64,000 nt of DNA from Actinomycetaceae bacterium (GTDB taxonomy: Bacteria; Actinomycetota; Actinomycetes; Actinomycetales; Actinomycetaceae), in the NCBI GenBank assembly GCA_030537735.1, contig JAUNVG010000009.1:1-64000 (forward strand), written 5' to 3'. Positions 27,229 through 36,563 of this stretch are shown here, piece by piece (the stretch's first letter is position 1; every line of letters begins with the position of its first letter). The translations under genes were made by a program, and so were the position numbers. The notes under the pieces were generated by a model. It was given only the letters and a program-made list of their open reading frames with translations, did no database searches and had not been told where the DNA came from.

Positions 27229-27255
27229 GGGTTAGTTTTTCCTATCGCTGATTGC

Positions 27256-27702
27256 TCACAACGGGGCGTTTTCGGACAGGGAAGTAGTTTTGCCTCCCTG
27301 CACCTTCACGCTGCGCGGGGACAGAAGGAGTACTTGATCAGTTACGTACTCGATCTCCCCTTCGAGGCCGAAGGTCAGTCCCACACAGAAATCAACGATG
27401 CGGAAAGCGATTTTGTTGTCAAGATGAGTCAGGTTGACGATTACCGGCACGCCCTCGCGGAAGGCCTCCCCTATCTGCCGGGTGTCTGACTTGCCCCGCG
27501 GATGTACCGTGACAATGCGCGATAGATCGTAGGGTTCGTTGCGGCTGACAATTTTTGGCTGGTCAATGCGCGCTATTGCCGCCAGCGGAGCGGGTTCGAC
27601 CTCGTTCTGATAATCATCGAAGTAGCTATCCTCGAAGGCATCTTCCTGGTCTTGTCTGGCGTTGAATTTAGACCAGCCCAGCTTTTCAATGAAGGCAGAC
27701 AT
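27256..27702 (-). CDS. sepF: Cell division protein SepF
   Basis: This membrane-associated FtsZ-binding protein forms rings and serves as FtsZ anchor in actinobacteria, which lack FtsA. Of its 148 residues, the N-terminal amphipathic helix is MSAFIEKLGWSKFNA, then an acidic linker, then the core domain (about 60-140) with IVTVHPRGKSDTRQIGEAFR, VPVIVNLTHLDNKIAFRIVD and CVGLTFGLEGEIEYV. A 114-base gap follows pgeF. Confidence 0.94.
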   Translation of the reverse strand: MSAFIEKLGWSKFNARQDQEDAFEDSYFDDYQNEVEPAPLAAIARIDQPKIVSRNEPYDLSRIVTVHPRGKSDTRQIGEAFREGVPVIVNLTHLDNKIAFRIVDFCVGLTFGLEGEIEYVTDQVLLLSPRSVKVQGGKTTSLSENAPL

Positions 27703-27816
27703 TTGTGGCGATCCTCTCCGGAAAATATAGGTTGCGTCTACAACGGTAGTGGAAACACTTTTGTTGTACTTGTCTCCTTCACGGCGTGTCGATATTACCG
27801 CCTCGGAAGCTAGCTA

Positions 27817-28563
27817 TCAGGGGATAATCCAGGCAGCATTTCGCCCACTTGTGTTCCCTTGCCTCCGGTACGAATGCAGGTTGGGGGTTTCGTAGGTGCA
27901 CGCTAGGTCTTTGACCGCCACCTTCACCCCCGCTTCCTGCAGTTGCTTCAAGGCTGCTCGCGTTTGGTCTAAGGCCAGTGTCCCCCAGGAGGTTTTCCCC
28001 GCCATCACCGGATGCTTACTTACGCAGCGCGCATAGGTAGTTTCGTCCACTTCATAGCAACGGCCACAAATATGCGGCCCCACTGCCGCTTGTAGCTGGT
28101 GCGGGCCGACCCCAAGTCCTTGGAAGCGTTCCACGGTGGCGCCGATGATTCCAGCTTCGAGTCCGGCTCTTCCAGCGTGGATCCCGCAGCGCCAGTGCCC
28201 GCTTTCTTCTGCGATGAGGACGGGAACGCAGTCCGCTACTTGAATCGCCACCCCCACCTGTGCGCTGACGATGAGGGCGTCTGCGCGCAAAGCGTTTCGC
28301 CCCTGTTCAATATCGGTGCGCAAGGTGGTTTGGGTCAGTTCCTTGCCAGTTAGCACCTCAACCTGCCGGGAGTGGTACTGTTCGAGCCAGATCAGTGGCT
28401 TCCCAACGCGCTGGGATAGGTCTTTGCGGTCTTGTTGTACGGCGCTGATTTCATCCCCGGTGGCAAGCCCGAAGTTGGGTCTTTGGTAGGCGCCCGCGGG
28501 GTGGGGCTGGCTGCGGGTGAATCCTATGCGCGCTGGCCCTAGGTGCATGGTTTCAAGTGTCAT
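27817..28563 (-). CDS. pgeF: Polyphenol oxidase/purine nucleoside phosphorylase family (PgeF/YfiH)
   Basis: This multicopper-oxidoreductase-like Zn protein (248 residues) of the PgeF/YfiH family sits next to ftsZ in many bacteria. The family has purine nucleoside phosphorylase/adenosine deaminase activity and a peptidoglycan-editing role in E. coli. Visible residues are the CVPVLIAEESGHWRCGIHAG metal-site region (Cys and His), VGPHICGRCYEVD, and SYRRQGNTSGRNAAWI. The ATG at 28563 has GGAG six bases upstream; a start four codons earlier is less likely. It starts just after the ftsZ terminator hairpin. Confidence 0.88.
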   Translation of the reverse strand: MTLETMHLGPARIGFTRSQPHPAGAYQRPNFGLATGDEISAVQQDRKDLSQRVGKPLIWLEQYHSRQVEVLTGKELTQTTLRTDIEQGRNALRADALIVSAQVGVAIQVADCVPVLIAEESGHWRCGIHAGRAGLEAGIIGATVERFQGLGVGPHQLQAAVGPHICGRCYEVDETTYARCVSKHPVMAGKTSWGTLALDQTRAALKQLQEAGVKVAVKDLACTYETPNLHSYRRQGNTSGRNAAWIIP

Positions 28564-28581
28564 TTGGCGCTCCAACTGAAA

Positions 28582-28616
28582 ATGCCCGCACCGGGTTGGT
28601 TCCTCGATGCGGGCAT
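28582..28616 (-). terminator. Intrinsic terminator after ftsZ
   Basis: ATGCCCGCA (28582-28590) pairs with TGCGGGCAT (28608-28616) over a 17-base loop; on the minus strand it is followed by TTTTC. It lies 17 bases past the ftsZ stop codon and only about 20 bases before the pgeF start, so it should limit read-through into pgeF. Confidence 0.7.
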
Positions 28617-28633
28617 ATCAGGCTAGGTGTGTT

Positions 28634-29917
28634 TTACAGGAGGAAGTCAGGCAGGTCTAACTTCTCTGGTTCTTCCTCGTCGTAGACGCGAGGTACTTCG
28701 AAGGAACGATCTTTTTCGCGTTTGAAGTCGCTGTCGTTGCTTCCTTGGGCAGACAAAGCGGAGGGGAAGCCACTTTGTCGGCGCGGGGTGGGGGCAGTGG
28801 CGCGGTTGGAGCGTCGCCCTCCCGGTAGGGTGCCTAGCGGGCGAGGACGTTCCTCATAGTAGCGTTCGCTGCTTGCCACGCTGGTTTCTTCCTGGTAACT
28901 GGGACGCACCGGTTCCGGCTTGTTTTCCGCCAGTGTTTCCCTGGTCAGTTCCTGGGGGCAATCTTCTTCTACGTTGTTGGCGTCCATCCCGGCGGCGATC
29001 ACCGTGATTCGGCATTCGTCACCGAATTCTTCGGAAGCATCGAAACCGAAGATGATATTGGCATCGGGGTGTACGGACTCGCGCACCATCTGCGCAGCTT
29101 CGGTGACTTCGTGCAGGCCGATGTCTGTCCCACCTTGGACGAATATGAGCACCCCGTGGGCTCCTTCGATGGTGGCTTCCAGCAAGGGGGAGGCGATGGC
29201 GGCTTCAGCGGCTTGGACGGCGCGGCCTTCACCACTGGCAGAACCGATTCCCATCAGGGCAGAGCCAGCATTTTCCATAACGGAACGCACGTCTTCGAAG
29301 TCGACGTTTTGAATGGCGGGGGTGGTAATCAAGTCGGTGATACCTTGCACGCCAGAACGCAGCACGTCATCGGCCATCTCGAAGGCATTGAGGTAGGAGA
29401 TCTTCTTATCGGCGATCGCTAGTAGCCGGTCGTTGGGGATCACGATCAGGGTGTCTACTTCTTTGCGTAGCTCTTCCACCCCGATCTCAGCTTGGTTGCG
29501 TCGCAGGTTGCCTTCGAAGCTGAAGGGACGGGTCACAACCCCCACGGTTAGCGCACCGAGTTCGCGTGCTACACGTGCCACTACCGGCGCTGCACCGGTA
29601 CCGGTTCCACCACCTTCACCGGCGGTGACGAACACCATTTGAGCCCCTTCGAGGGCTTCACGGATGGTTTCGATGCAGTGCTCGGCCGCTTCTTTTCCGA
29701 CGTTGGGGTCGGCGCCAGCCCCCAGTCCGGAGCGATTTTCGGTATTTAGGTCGATCTTGGTTTCGGCGTCGTTCTTCACCAGTGCTTGGCTGTCTGTGTT
29801 CATGGCGATGAACTCCACGCCCCGCAGACCAGCTGCAATCATTCGGTTTACGGCGTTGCTACCACCGCCGCCTACGCCCACGACTTTAATCATCGCTTGC
29901 TCTGGCTGAATGTCCAT
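28634..29917 (-). CDS. ftsZ: Cell division protein FtsZ
   Basis: Tubulin-like GTPase that forms the Z ring. 427 residues from the ATG at 29917: the family N-terminus, [18 protein letters not shown], follows directly; an upstream TTG would add ten untypical residues. The GTP signature is [17 protein letters not shown], and the T7 loop is FADVRSVM-like ([15 protein letters not shown]). The C-terminal linker is about 110 residues and ends in a conserved tail, [18 protein letters not shown], for partner binding (SepF, FtsW). A good promoter and a terminator frame the gene, so it can be expressed separately from the rest of the cluster. Confidence 0.97.
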   Translation of the reverse strand: MDIQPEQAMIKVVGVGGGGSNAVNRMIAAGLRGVEFIAMNTDSQALVKNDAETKIDLNTENRSGLGAGADPNVGKEAAEHCIETIREALEGAQMVFVTAGEGGGTGTGAAPVVARVARELGALTVGVVTRPFSFEGNLRRNQAEIGVEELRKEVDTLIVIPNDRLLAIADKKISYLNAFEMADDVLRSGVQGITDLITTPAIQNVDFEDVRSVMENAGSALMGIGSASGEGRAVQAAEAAIASPLLEATIEGAHGVLIFVQGGTDIGLHEVTEAAQMVRESVHPDANIIFGFDASEEFGDECRITVIAAGMDANNVEEDCPQELTRETLAENKPEPVRPSYQEETSVASSERYYEERPRPLGTLPGGRRSNRATAPTPRRQSGFPSALSAQGSNDSDFKREKDRSFEVPRVYDEEEPEKLDLPDFLL

Positions 29918-29990
29918 GTTTCCCCCGAAGCGGTTAGAAACCCTCAACCTAAAGTCGAAGGTTTAGGATTTTGCTGTCCGTTGCGTGCTG

Positions 29991-30019
29991 AAGCTACGTG
30001 TGAACGTAACTAAGTTCAA
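29991..30019 (-). promoter_or_regulatory. ftsZ promoter
   Basis: On the minus strand TTGAAC (30014-30019) and TAGCTT (29991-29996) are separated by exactly 17 bases, a good housekeeping-sigma promoter. It lies about 75 bases before the ftsZ ATG in the 160-base ftsQ-ftsZ gap. Confidence 0.65.
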
Positions 30020-30077
30020 CCATTTCGTGGGCGTGTCGGAACACTAAGAAATTTTAATCCCAGGCCGGCCCGGAGCC

Positions 30078-31166
30078 CTACGAGGTAACTGGTCGAGTGG
30101 GGGTAGAAACGTCGTAAACCTGAGCGGGACGCTGCTGCATCAAAATCAAAGCCACTTCCGACTTGAACTGCGATTCTTCGGGGCTGCCCCACTTAACCAC
30201 CGGCCCATTAACGGTGCGGATCTGCACTGTCACTCCGTCAGAAACAACCGTGTCGATCAGTTCCTTAAACTCCGGTTGCACGTGGTCAATGACCTTCACA
30301 ATCATTTCCACCCCGCGTTTACGGTTTTCATCTTCAGCGTTGTTCAGATCCGCTTTCATAACACCTGGCGGTACTTGCGCTGCTGTTTCAAGCTCTACTG
30401 CCTCTGCGTCCAGTAGCTTCCACTGGTCACCTTCGGGGACCGCCAACGCGGGTTGACGCACCGTGATAGCGACCTCGATGCCGCGCGGCCACTGCCGGGT
30501 GACGTTGGCACTTTTAACCTGGGTTATTTTCTCCACTTGCCCGCGCACCGAAGCTATATCTAACCGCGGCAGCGGAACCTGGTGGTAGGGAGTCAGCGCC
30601 GCCAGCACTTGTTCTTGGGAAACCTTCTGCCCAGTTCCCGAAACCCGAATTTTGGAAGCATCGAGGGCAAATAAGGGCGATAGGAAAGCCACTGCCACTA
30701 GCGACACCATAGTTGCAATCACCGCCAGTGAGATGCCAACGTAGCGAGCGATTCTCCACCGGTTAGCGCGTTTTATCTGCTGGCGTTTCAAGTCCAGTTC
30801 GTTGGCGGAGTTCTTCCTCTTGTGCTTGCGCCACCGGGATTTGGGTGAGGTATCCTCAACTTCCCCCACCTGCAGCTGCCGCTCAGGCTGCGCAGCTGGT
30901 TGCGCGCCCCGGTTTCGCGGTCGAGTCCGGTATCGGCTGGCAACTACGTCTTTACCTTCGGCTTCGCGCGCGCTGGAGCCGAAAACTTCACTGGCCCGCG
31001 TGGAGGGATAGTAGCGTTTTTCGTTTCCGTCTTCCCTGCTGGCGGCGGGCCGATGCTGGTAGCTTTGGCCCGCCGCTTGAGAGCGCTCCACTGGAGTCGA
31101 CTGCCGTGGTGGCGTCGACTTAGGTCCAGGAAGGTTGCGGGTCTGCGGGCGGGGTGGACGTTTCAT
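30078..31166 (-). CDS. ftsQ: Cell division protein FtsQ
   Basis: Bitopic septal protein that links early and late divisome parts. 362 residues: a long basic, disordered cytoplasmic region (about 1-140), one membrane segment (about 143-168, IARYVGISLAVIATMVSLVA), then the POTRA domain (ALDASKIRVSGTGQKVSQEQ, with following VLAAL) and the beta domain (NVTRQWPRGIEVAITVRQPA). I choose ATG 31166, which overlaps the murC stop as ATGA; a GTG five codons earlier is possible. Confidence 0.9.
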   Translation of the reverse strand: MKRPPRPQTRNLPGPKSTPPRQSTPVERSQAAGQSYQHRPAASREDGNEKRYYPSTRASEVFGSSAREAEGKDVVASRYRTRPRNRGAQPAAQPERQLQVGEVEDTSPKSRWRKHKRKNSANELDLKRQQIKRANRWRIARYVGISLAVIATMVSLVAVAFLSPLFALDASKIRVSGTGQKVSQEQVLAALTPYHQVPLPRLDIASVRGQVEKITQVKSANVTRQWPRGIEVAITVRQPALAVPEGDQWKLLDAEAVELETAAQVPPGVMKADLNNAEDENRKRGVEMIVKVIDHVQPEFKELIDTVVSDGVTVQIRTVNGPVVKWGSPEESQFKSEVALILMQQRPAQVYDVSTPTRPVTS

Positions 31167-32575
31167 GGTTGAGCGTGCCACACCTTTTCAAACTCACTGC
31201 TGCATTCGGTGACGTTGCCCGCTCCCATGGTTACGCACACGTCGTGGGACTGGGCACTTTCAGCCAGTGCACGCGCGGCGCGGTAGCGGTCGGCAATCAC
31301 CGTTGCTCCGGGCAGCTGGGCGGCGATTAGTTCACTGCTAACCCCGGCAATGGGGTCTTCTCTGGCGCCGTAGATGTCGGTGAGTATTACTTGGTCGGCA
31401 CCGCTCAGAGCCTGCGCGAAACGTCCCGCAAAGTTGCGGGTGCGCGAATATAGGTGCGGTTGGAAAAGGATGCGCACTTTCCCTGCACCGGCCACTAACC
31501 GGGCTTGGGCCACGGCGGCTTCCACTTCTGAGGGGTGGTGAGCATAGTCGTCGAAAAGACGCTTATTTTCGTGTTCTAGTCGCAGCTCGAAGCGCCTTCC
31601 GGTGCCGGTGAACTTCCCCAGCGAGGTCGCCATTTGCTCACTTTCCACCTGCAGTTCTCGTCCTGCTAGGTAGGCGGCGGTGGCGTTGAGTAGGTTGTGT
31701 ACGCCCGTTACCCCTAACTTCAGTGGTTGCGTTTGCCCACCTGTTTCCTCCCCCACCTGCAAGGTCGCTTCGATACCTTCGGCTCTGGCGTTGGGGGTGA
31801 GTATTTGCGTGTGGGTCAGTGGCGGCACCTGTGCTTGCTGCGCGCTTTCCAGCCCGTAGGTCCACACCCGAAGGCGACCTTGACAGGCCAGTGCCAGGCG
31901 CCTGGCTCCGGGGTCATCACTGCAGGCAATCAATAGTCCGCCATCCTTGATACGGTCAGCGAACTTTGCGAAGGCTTCCTCGAAGGCTTCCACGCTGCCG
32001 TAGTGATCCAGGTGGTCGGGTTCGACATTGGTCACAATGGCGATACGTGGCTGGTAGTTGAGGAAAGAACCATCCGATTCATCTGCTTCCGCCACGAATG
32101 CACTCCCCTGCCCCAGGTGGGCTCCGGTGGCGAACCCCAGGACCACTCCCCCTACGGCGAAGGATGGATCTAACCCGGCGTCAGTCAAAGCGCTCGCAAG
32201 CATTCCACTGGTGGTGGTTTTACCGTGGGCTCCCGCTACTGCAATGAAGTCTTTGCCTTCTGCCGCGTAGGCTAACGCTTGGGAGCGGTGCCACACTTGT
32301 TGGCTTCGCTGCCGCGCTATTTTCAGCTCCGGGTTAGTCTCCCGCACCGCGGAAGAAACCACCACAATCGCGTCGGCGGGAACATTGTTGTCTTGATGAC
32401 CGCTCACCGCGTTTATGCCTTTGCCTCGCAGTGCGGCAAGGGTCTTCGAATCGCTTTGGTCAGAGCCACTAACCTGATGCCCCGAGGAAGCTAGAAGCTG
32501 AGCCACCACCGACATCCCGGCACCGCCGATACCAATAAGGTGGAACTTCTTAGTGCCATTGGTATTTACGCTCAT
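31163..32575 (-). CDS. murC: UDP-N-acetylmuramate-L-alanine ligase
   Basis: Adds the first amino acid of the peptidoglycan stem. 470 residues: N-terminal Rossmann domain HLIGIGGAGMSVVAQLLASS, the central ATPase P-loop VAGAHGKTTTSGMLASAL, EADESDGSFLNYQPRIAIVT, NVEPDHLDHYGSVEAFEEAF, and the C-terminal FDDYAHHPSEVEAAVAQAR and FQPHLYSRT. The gene is three bases downstream of murG. Cytoplasmic. Confidence 0.97.
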   Translation of the reverse strand: MSVNTNGTKKFHLIGIGGAGMSVVAQLLASSGHQVSGSDQSDSKTLAALRGKGINAVSGHQDNNVPADAIVVVSSAVRETNPELKIARQRSQQVWHRSQALAYAAEGKDFIAVAGAHGKTTTSGMLASALTDAGLDPSFAVGGVVLGFATGAHLGQGSAFVAEADESDGSFLNYQPRIAIVTNVEPDHLDHYGSVEAFEEAFAKFADRIKDGGLLIACSDDPGARRLALACQGRLRVWTYGLESAQQAQVPPLTHTQILTPNARAEGIEATLQVGEETGGQTQPLKLGVTGVHNLLNATAAYLAGRELQVESEQMATSLGKFTGTGRRFELRLEHENKRLFDDYAHHPSEVEAAVAQARLVAGAGKVRILFQPHLYSRTRNFAGRFAQALSGADQVILTDIYGAREDPIAGVSSELIAAQLPGATVIADRYRAARALAESAQSHDVCVTMGAGNVTECSSEFEKVWHAQP

Positions 32576-32578
32576 CGC

Positions 32579-33712
32579 TTATGCCCCCTTACCTGCGGCT
32601 TCCATGCACAGTTTTGCGAACTCCTCGCTAGCATTCGACCCCCCTAGTTTGGCACTTTCTTGCCGCATAGATTCCAGCCGATGCGGATTTGCAATAATTC
32701 CGCAAATGGTTTCACCAGCTGTGGCGGCGTCAAAGTCACTGTTAGCAATCAGCGCCGCTCCCCCGCTGTCAACATGGCTGGCAGCATTGCGATGCTGCTC
32801 TCCGTTACCAATAGCCAAGGGCACGTACACTGCCGGTAGTCCAAGGGCACTGAGTTCAGCTACCGTGCCGGCACCGGCGCGGCAGATCACCAGGTCGGCG
32901 GCAGCGTAGGCACTTACCATGTCGTGACAGTACTCACGCACCACCCAGGGGTGGTCAAGTTCAACTTTGGAAAGCGCATCTTCCACAGCGGCGCTTTTGC
33001 CTTTCCCGGTTAAATGCAGCACTTGGGCGTGCGCGGTGATTTCACTGGCTGCGGCCGCCACGGATTCGTTTATGCGCTGCGCCCCCAGCGACCCTCCGGT
33101 TATCACCACCGTGGGCACGTGCGGGTCCAGTCCGAACTGCGCACGGGCCTGGGTTTGGCGTTCTTGGCGAACTGCCCGATCAGCCAACGCGAATTCTTCG
33201 ATTTCTTCCCGCAGAGGTAACCCGGTGGTGCAGGCGCGTCCTCGTTTGGCTTTAAGTGGCGTACCGGGGAAGGTAACGGCCACAGTCTGCGCCCAAAGCG
33301 CTCCCAGTTTGTTGGCCACCCCCGGGCGAGCATTTTGCTCATGTATCACTACCGGCAGTTGGTTTTGGCGTCCCACTAGGTATGCCGGGGCCGATACGTA
33401 TCCCCCGAACCCTACAATCACATCCGGCTGCAGCTCATCAACTATCTTCTTGGTCTGGGAAACCACGGTTTGCAGCCGCGCCGGGAACGTCAGCGCCTGT
33501 TTATTCAACTTCCGCGGCGCGCTAACTCTATCGATGGCGCGAAGCGGCAGGCCGGCTGCCGGCACTAGCTCATTTTCTAGCCCTTCGTGCGCCCCCAGCA
33601 CGCTCACGCGCCCACCCAGGTCTTGCAGTTTCTTCGCGGTGGCTAGCAGGGGGTTTACGTGTCCGGCAGTGCCGCCACCTGCCAGTAGGAAGTGCGGTGA
33701 TTGTGAGCTCAT
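32579..33712 (-). CDS. murG: MurG GlcNAc transferase
   Basis: Transfers GlcNAc from UDP-GlcNAc to lipid I to make lipid II at the inner membrane face. 377 residues, GT-B fold: glycine-rich FLLAGGGTAGHVNPLLATA, GFGGYVSAPAYLVGR, VVIHEQNARPGVANK, VVITGGSLGAQRINE, and the donor site ICRAGAGTVAELSALGLPAVYVPL with GNGEQHRNA. It overlaps ftsW (ATGA). Confidence 0.97.
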   Translation of the reverse strand: MSSQSPHFLLAGGGTAGHVNPLLATAKKLQDLGGRVSVLGAHEGLENELVPAAGLPLRAIDRVSAPRKLNKQALTFPARLQTVVSQTKKIVDELQPDVIVGFGGYVSAPAYLVGRQNQLPVVIHEQNARPGVANKLGALWAQTVAVTFPGTPLKAKRGRACTTGLPLREEIEEFALADRAVRQERQTQARAQFGLDPHVPTVVITGGSLGAQRINESVAAAASEITAHAQVLHLTGKGKSAAVEDALSKVELDHPWVVREYCHDMVSAYAAADLVICRAGAGTVAELSALGLPAVYVPLAIGNGEQHRNAASHVDSGGAALIANSDFDAATAGETICGIIANPHRLESMRQESAKLGGSNASEEFAKLCMEAAGKGA

Positions 33713-34950
33713 AGACTTTCCTTCAGTTGACGTGGGCGGGTCTGCGAAACTCGCGCCATTACTGCGCGCATCCCAAAGGCTTTTTCCATCCCCTCATCAT
33801 GGCGGGCGATGGACAACACCACAGCAAACGCCATGCAGGTAATGATGAAAGCAGTACCACCGGTAGATACCAGCGGTAGGGGCACTCCGATGACCGGGGT
33901 GAGGTCCACTACCATCCCCATATTCACTATTGCCTGTGACAGGATCCAGCCGCCGATGCCTGCGGAAACCACCCTCCCATACACGGAATGGTGGTAGACC
34001 GTTAAGCGGTAGAAACCGAAAGCTAACGCGGTGAAGCAGGCAACTACGAACAAGGTTCCAATTAGTCCCAGTTCTTCACCCAAAATGGCGAAAATGAAAT
34101 CGGTGGAGGCCGCGCTGAGGTAGTTCCATTTTTCGCGTGACGCTCCCGGCCCCAGCCCGGTGAGACCGCCAGCCCCTAAAGCCCACTTCGAGTGGTCGAT
34201 TTGTTCCGGGGCGGAGATGGAAGATGGCAGGCCGAAGCCGAGGGAATCAAGGATGCGCTCCATACGCGATGTTTTTGACACGGCGTAGTAGGCAAGGAAC
34301 GCCCCGGCAAATAGTCCCAGCACCCAATACCAGCGTCCGGGAATGTCTATCGCCAGCAGCACCGCGGTCGCTAAAGCCACGAAGATAAGGGCCGTTCCCA
34401 GGTCGTGTCCAAGCATCACCAGCCCCAAGCTACCAGCTACCGGCAGCCCTATATTCACTATTATGTGAATCGGATTAGTGCGATCAATACTGGCTTTAAC
34501 CACTACCCAGCCCAGGAATAGTATTAGCGCCAGTTTTAAGATTTCAGCGGGTTGGAATGGTGGCAGACCGGGTAGTTTTAGCCAGTTACGGTTACCGCCG
34601 ATCTCTATACCGAGCGAGGTCGGGACCAGCATTTGCAATCCAGCTGAGATAGCAAGCACCGGAACCGCTATGCGCTGCCAGAAAATCGGTGGCAGGAGCA
34701 TCCCTATGCTCATGCCCACTACTCCCACCGACATAATAGCCAGGTTCCGAAGGTAGGCCTTGTAGGGGTTCAGGCCGCGGGCAATGTCGGTGACAACGGA
34801 GGCGGAGAAAACCATTATCAGCCCCACCAGGATCAGGCACACTACCGGCACCAAGATCAGGTAGTAGGTGGTTACAGCCGAAGGCTTACGCGCCTGTCTA
34901 CCGTCGTTTTCCCAAACGAAAGCAGGTAGCCGAGGGATCCGCAGGCGCAT
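33709..34950 (-). CDS. ftsW: SEDS glycosyltransferase FtsW
   Basis: Septal peptidoglycan polymerase working with the FtsI transpeptidase. 413 residues with about ten membrane segments. The SEDS signatures are GNRNWLKLPGLPPFQPAEIL, LVMLGHDLGTALIF, and NMGMVVDLTPVIGVPLPLVS with the following TGGTAF. The family aspartate is within the DLTPVIGVPLP-type region and the large extracytoplasmic loop contains EELGLIG. It overlaps the murD stop by one base. Confidence 0.95.
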   Translation of the reverse strand: MRLRIPRLPAFVWENDGRQARKPSAVTTYYLILVPVVCLILVGLIMVFSASVVTDIARGLNPYKAYLRNLAIMSVGVVGMSIGMLLPPIFWQRIAVPVLAISAGLQMLVPTSLGIEIGGNRNWLKLPGLPPFQPAEILKLALILFLGWVVVKASIDRTNPIHIIVNIGLPVAGSLGLVMLGHDLGTALIFVALATAVLLAIDIPGRWYWVLGLFAGAFLAYYAVSKTSRMERILDSLGFGLPSSISAPEQIDHSKWALGAGGLTGLGPGASREKWNYLSAASTDFIFAILGEELGLIGTLFVVACFTALAFGFYRLTVYHHSVYGRVVSAGIGGWILSQAIVNMGMVVDLTPVIGVPLPLVSTGGTAFIITCMAFAVVLSIARHDEGMEKAFGMRAVMARVSQTRPRQLKESL

Positions 34951-36494
34951 TAGGACTCCTTAGTTTGTGGCTCTCCAGTATCTTTGCTTTCGAGCGTACC
35001 CGCCTGCGCCCAGGCTTCTTTGAGGCGCGCCACTGCTTCCTTAAACACTTCCCCACGCTCGGCGTAGCTGTTGAATTGATCCCAGGAAGCACACGCGGGC
35101 GCAAGCACCACGTGGTCCCCTGGACGCGAAAGCGCAACTGCCTCATTAACCACTGAATACATGAAGTCTTCGTGCCCATCCACTACCACGTAAGGGACGG
35201 TGGCGGCGTGTGCTTCCAAGGCTTTCACCATCGGGGTGGGGTCGGCTCCGATCACCACAACGCCACGTAGCTGGGACTGTACTTTTTGCACTAGTTCACT
35301 GAAATCTTGCCCCTTGGTGTCGCCGCCAGCTATCCAGATCACGGAGCCAGATGGGAACCCGCGCAGTGACGCCATGGCGGCGTGAGCGTTGGTGGCTTTA
35401 GAATCATCTATCCACGTCATATCCGCAGCTTCGCCTACGATTTCGCGTCGGTGCGGGGCAGGTCGGAAATTCTGCAACCCAGCTCTAATAGCTTCCGGGC
35501 TTAGCTCTTTGGCTCGCACCAACGCGATCGCTGCTAAAACGTCGCTAAGTACCGCCGGTGAAGGGGTTTTCCCAGCGAAGGTCTGCACGTCTTCAAGGGT
35601 GGCTACGGCGGTGGCTTCTTCCCAGTATTTTTCCCCGTAGGCGCGATCAACCAGGTAGTTTTCCACGATTCCGATTTCACCACGAGCGGGTATGTCCGCC
35701 CGGTACCCAATCGCCCTCGCACCTTCAATCACGTCCGCCTCAGCGACCATTTTGATTATCTGCGCATCCAACGCATCGTACACGCAGGCGATTTCGGTGT
35801 TGGAGTAGACCCTGGCTTTGTCTGCGGCGTAGGCCTCACTGGTGCCGTGCCAGTCCAAGTGGTCGGCGTCTACGTTCAAGCACACCGAGGCCACCGGCTG
35901 CACGCTGTAGGTGTTGTGCAGTTGGAAGCTGGACATTTCCACCGCTAGGGCTTTGACGTCCTGGTGGGCGATTACCTCTACAATGGAGCGCCCCACGTTG
36001 CCCACTACCGCATTGGGAATGCCGGCGGCGGTGAGCATGGCTCCCACCAGTGACACGGTGGTGGTTTTCCCGTTCGTGCCGGTGACGGTGTACCAGTCGA
36101 TGTCCTTGCCGAGGTGTTCAGCCAGGTGCCACGCCAGTTCCATTTCGCTCCACAGCGGTCCGATACCGTGGTCTTCGGCGTAGGTGGCGCCAGCTTGGTA
36201 CAGGGGGTTACTGGGACTGATTCCGGGGGAGGTGATGATCACCTGGTATTGATTTTCCTGCAGGTGGGCGAGGACGTATTCGATTTGCCCGTTTATCACC
36301 GTTTCCCCGTGGCGGCTTTCTTCCCCGGTTTGGGTGGGCTGGGTTTGGTCGTTTTCGGGCTTGCCGTCGGTGTTGGGAGTCGTGGTGTAGATAGTTACTG
36401 AAGCACCGAGTTCACGCAGCACTGAGCTTACTGCGCGTCCGGTGACTCCATGGCCCAGTACGGCGACGTTTTGTAAGAATTTCGGCGTTGTCAT
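34950..36494 (-). CDS. murD: UDP-N-acetylmuramoyl-L-alanine-D-glutamate ligase
   Basis: Adds D-glutamate to UDP-MurNAc-L-Ala. At 514 residues it is somewhat longer than usual because of an acidic/Thr-rich insert (about 41-64) after the first strand-helix unit and a polar C-terminal tail. The N-terminal domain has VAVLGHGVTGRAVSSVLREL, the P-loop is TVTGTNGKTTTVSLVGAML, followed by VVGNVGRSIVE, AVEMSSFQLH and CLNVDADHLDWHGT, and the C-terminal domain has TWIDDSKATNAHAAMASLR. murE does not follow in this cluster. Confidence 0.95.
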   Translation of the reverse strand: MTTPKFLQNVAVLGHGVTGRAVSSVLRELGASVTIYTTTPNTDGKPENDQTQPTQTGEESRHGETVINGQIEYVLAHLQENQYQVIITSPGISPSNPLYQAGATYAEDHGIGPLWSEMELAWHLAEHLGKDIDWYTVTGTNGKTTTVSLVGAMLTAAGIPNAVVGNVGRSIVEVIAHQDVKALAVEMSSFQLHNTYSVQPVASVCLNVDADHLDWHGTSEAYAADKARVYSNTEIACVYDALDAQIIKMVAEADVIEGARAIGYRADIPARGEIGIVENYLVDRAYGEKYWEEATAVATLEDVQTFAGKTPSPAVLSDVLAAIALVRAKELSPEAIRAGLQNFRPAPHRREIVGEAADMTWIDDSKATNAHAAMASLRGFPSGSVIWIAGGDTKGQDFSELVQKVQSQLRGVVVIGADPTPMVKALEAHAATVPYVVVDGHEDFMYSVVNEAVALSRPGDHVVLAPACASWDQFNSYAERGEVFKEAVARLKEAWAQAGTLESKDTGEPQTKES

Positions 36495-36563
36495 GGTCGG
36501 TACCTAGTTGTTTGGCGTGTAACTTGGTTTAGTTCGGTTCAAGGCAGCTGCGTGGCTGTTGCC

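Noticed and set aside
32967-33842. Plus-strand 291-codon frame opposite murG
   Set aside because: Antisense shadow; murG is intact on minus with all donor-site motifs.
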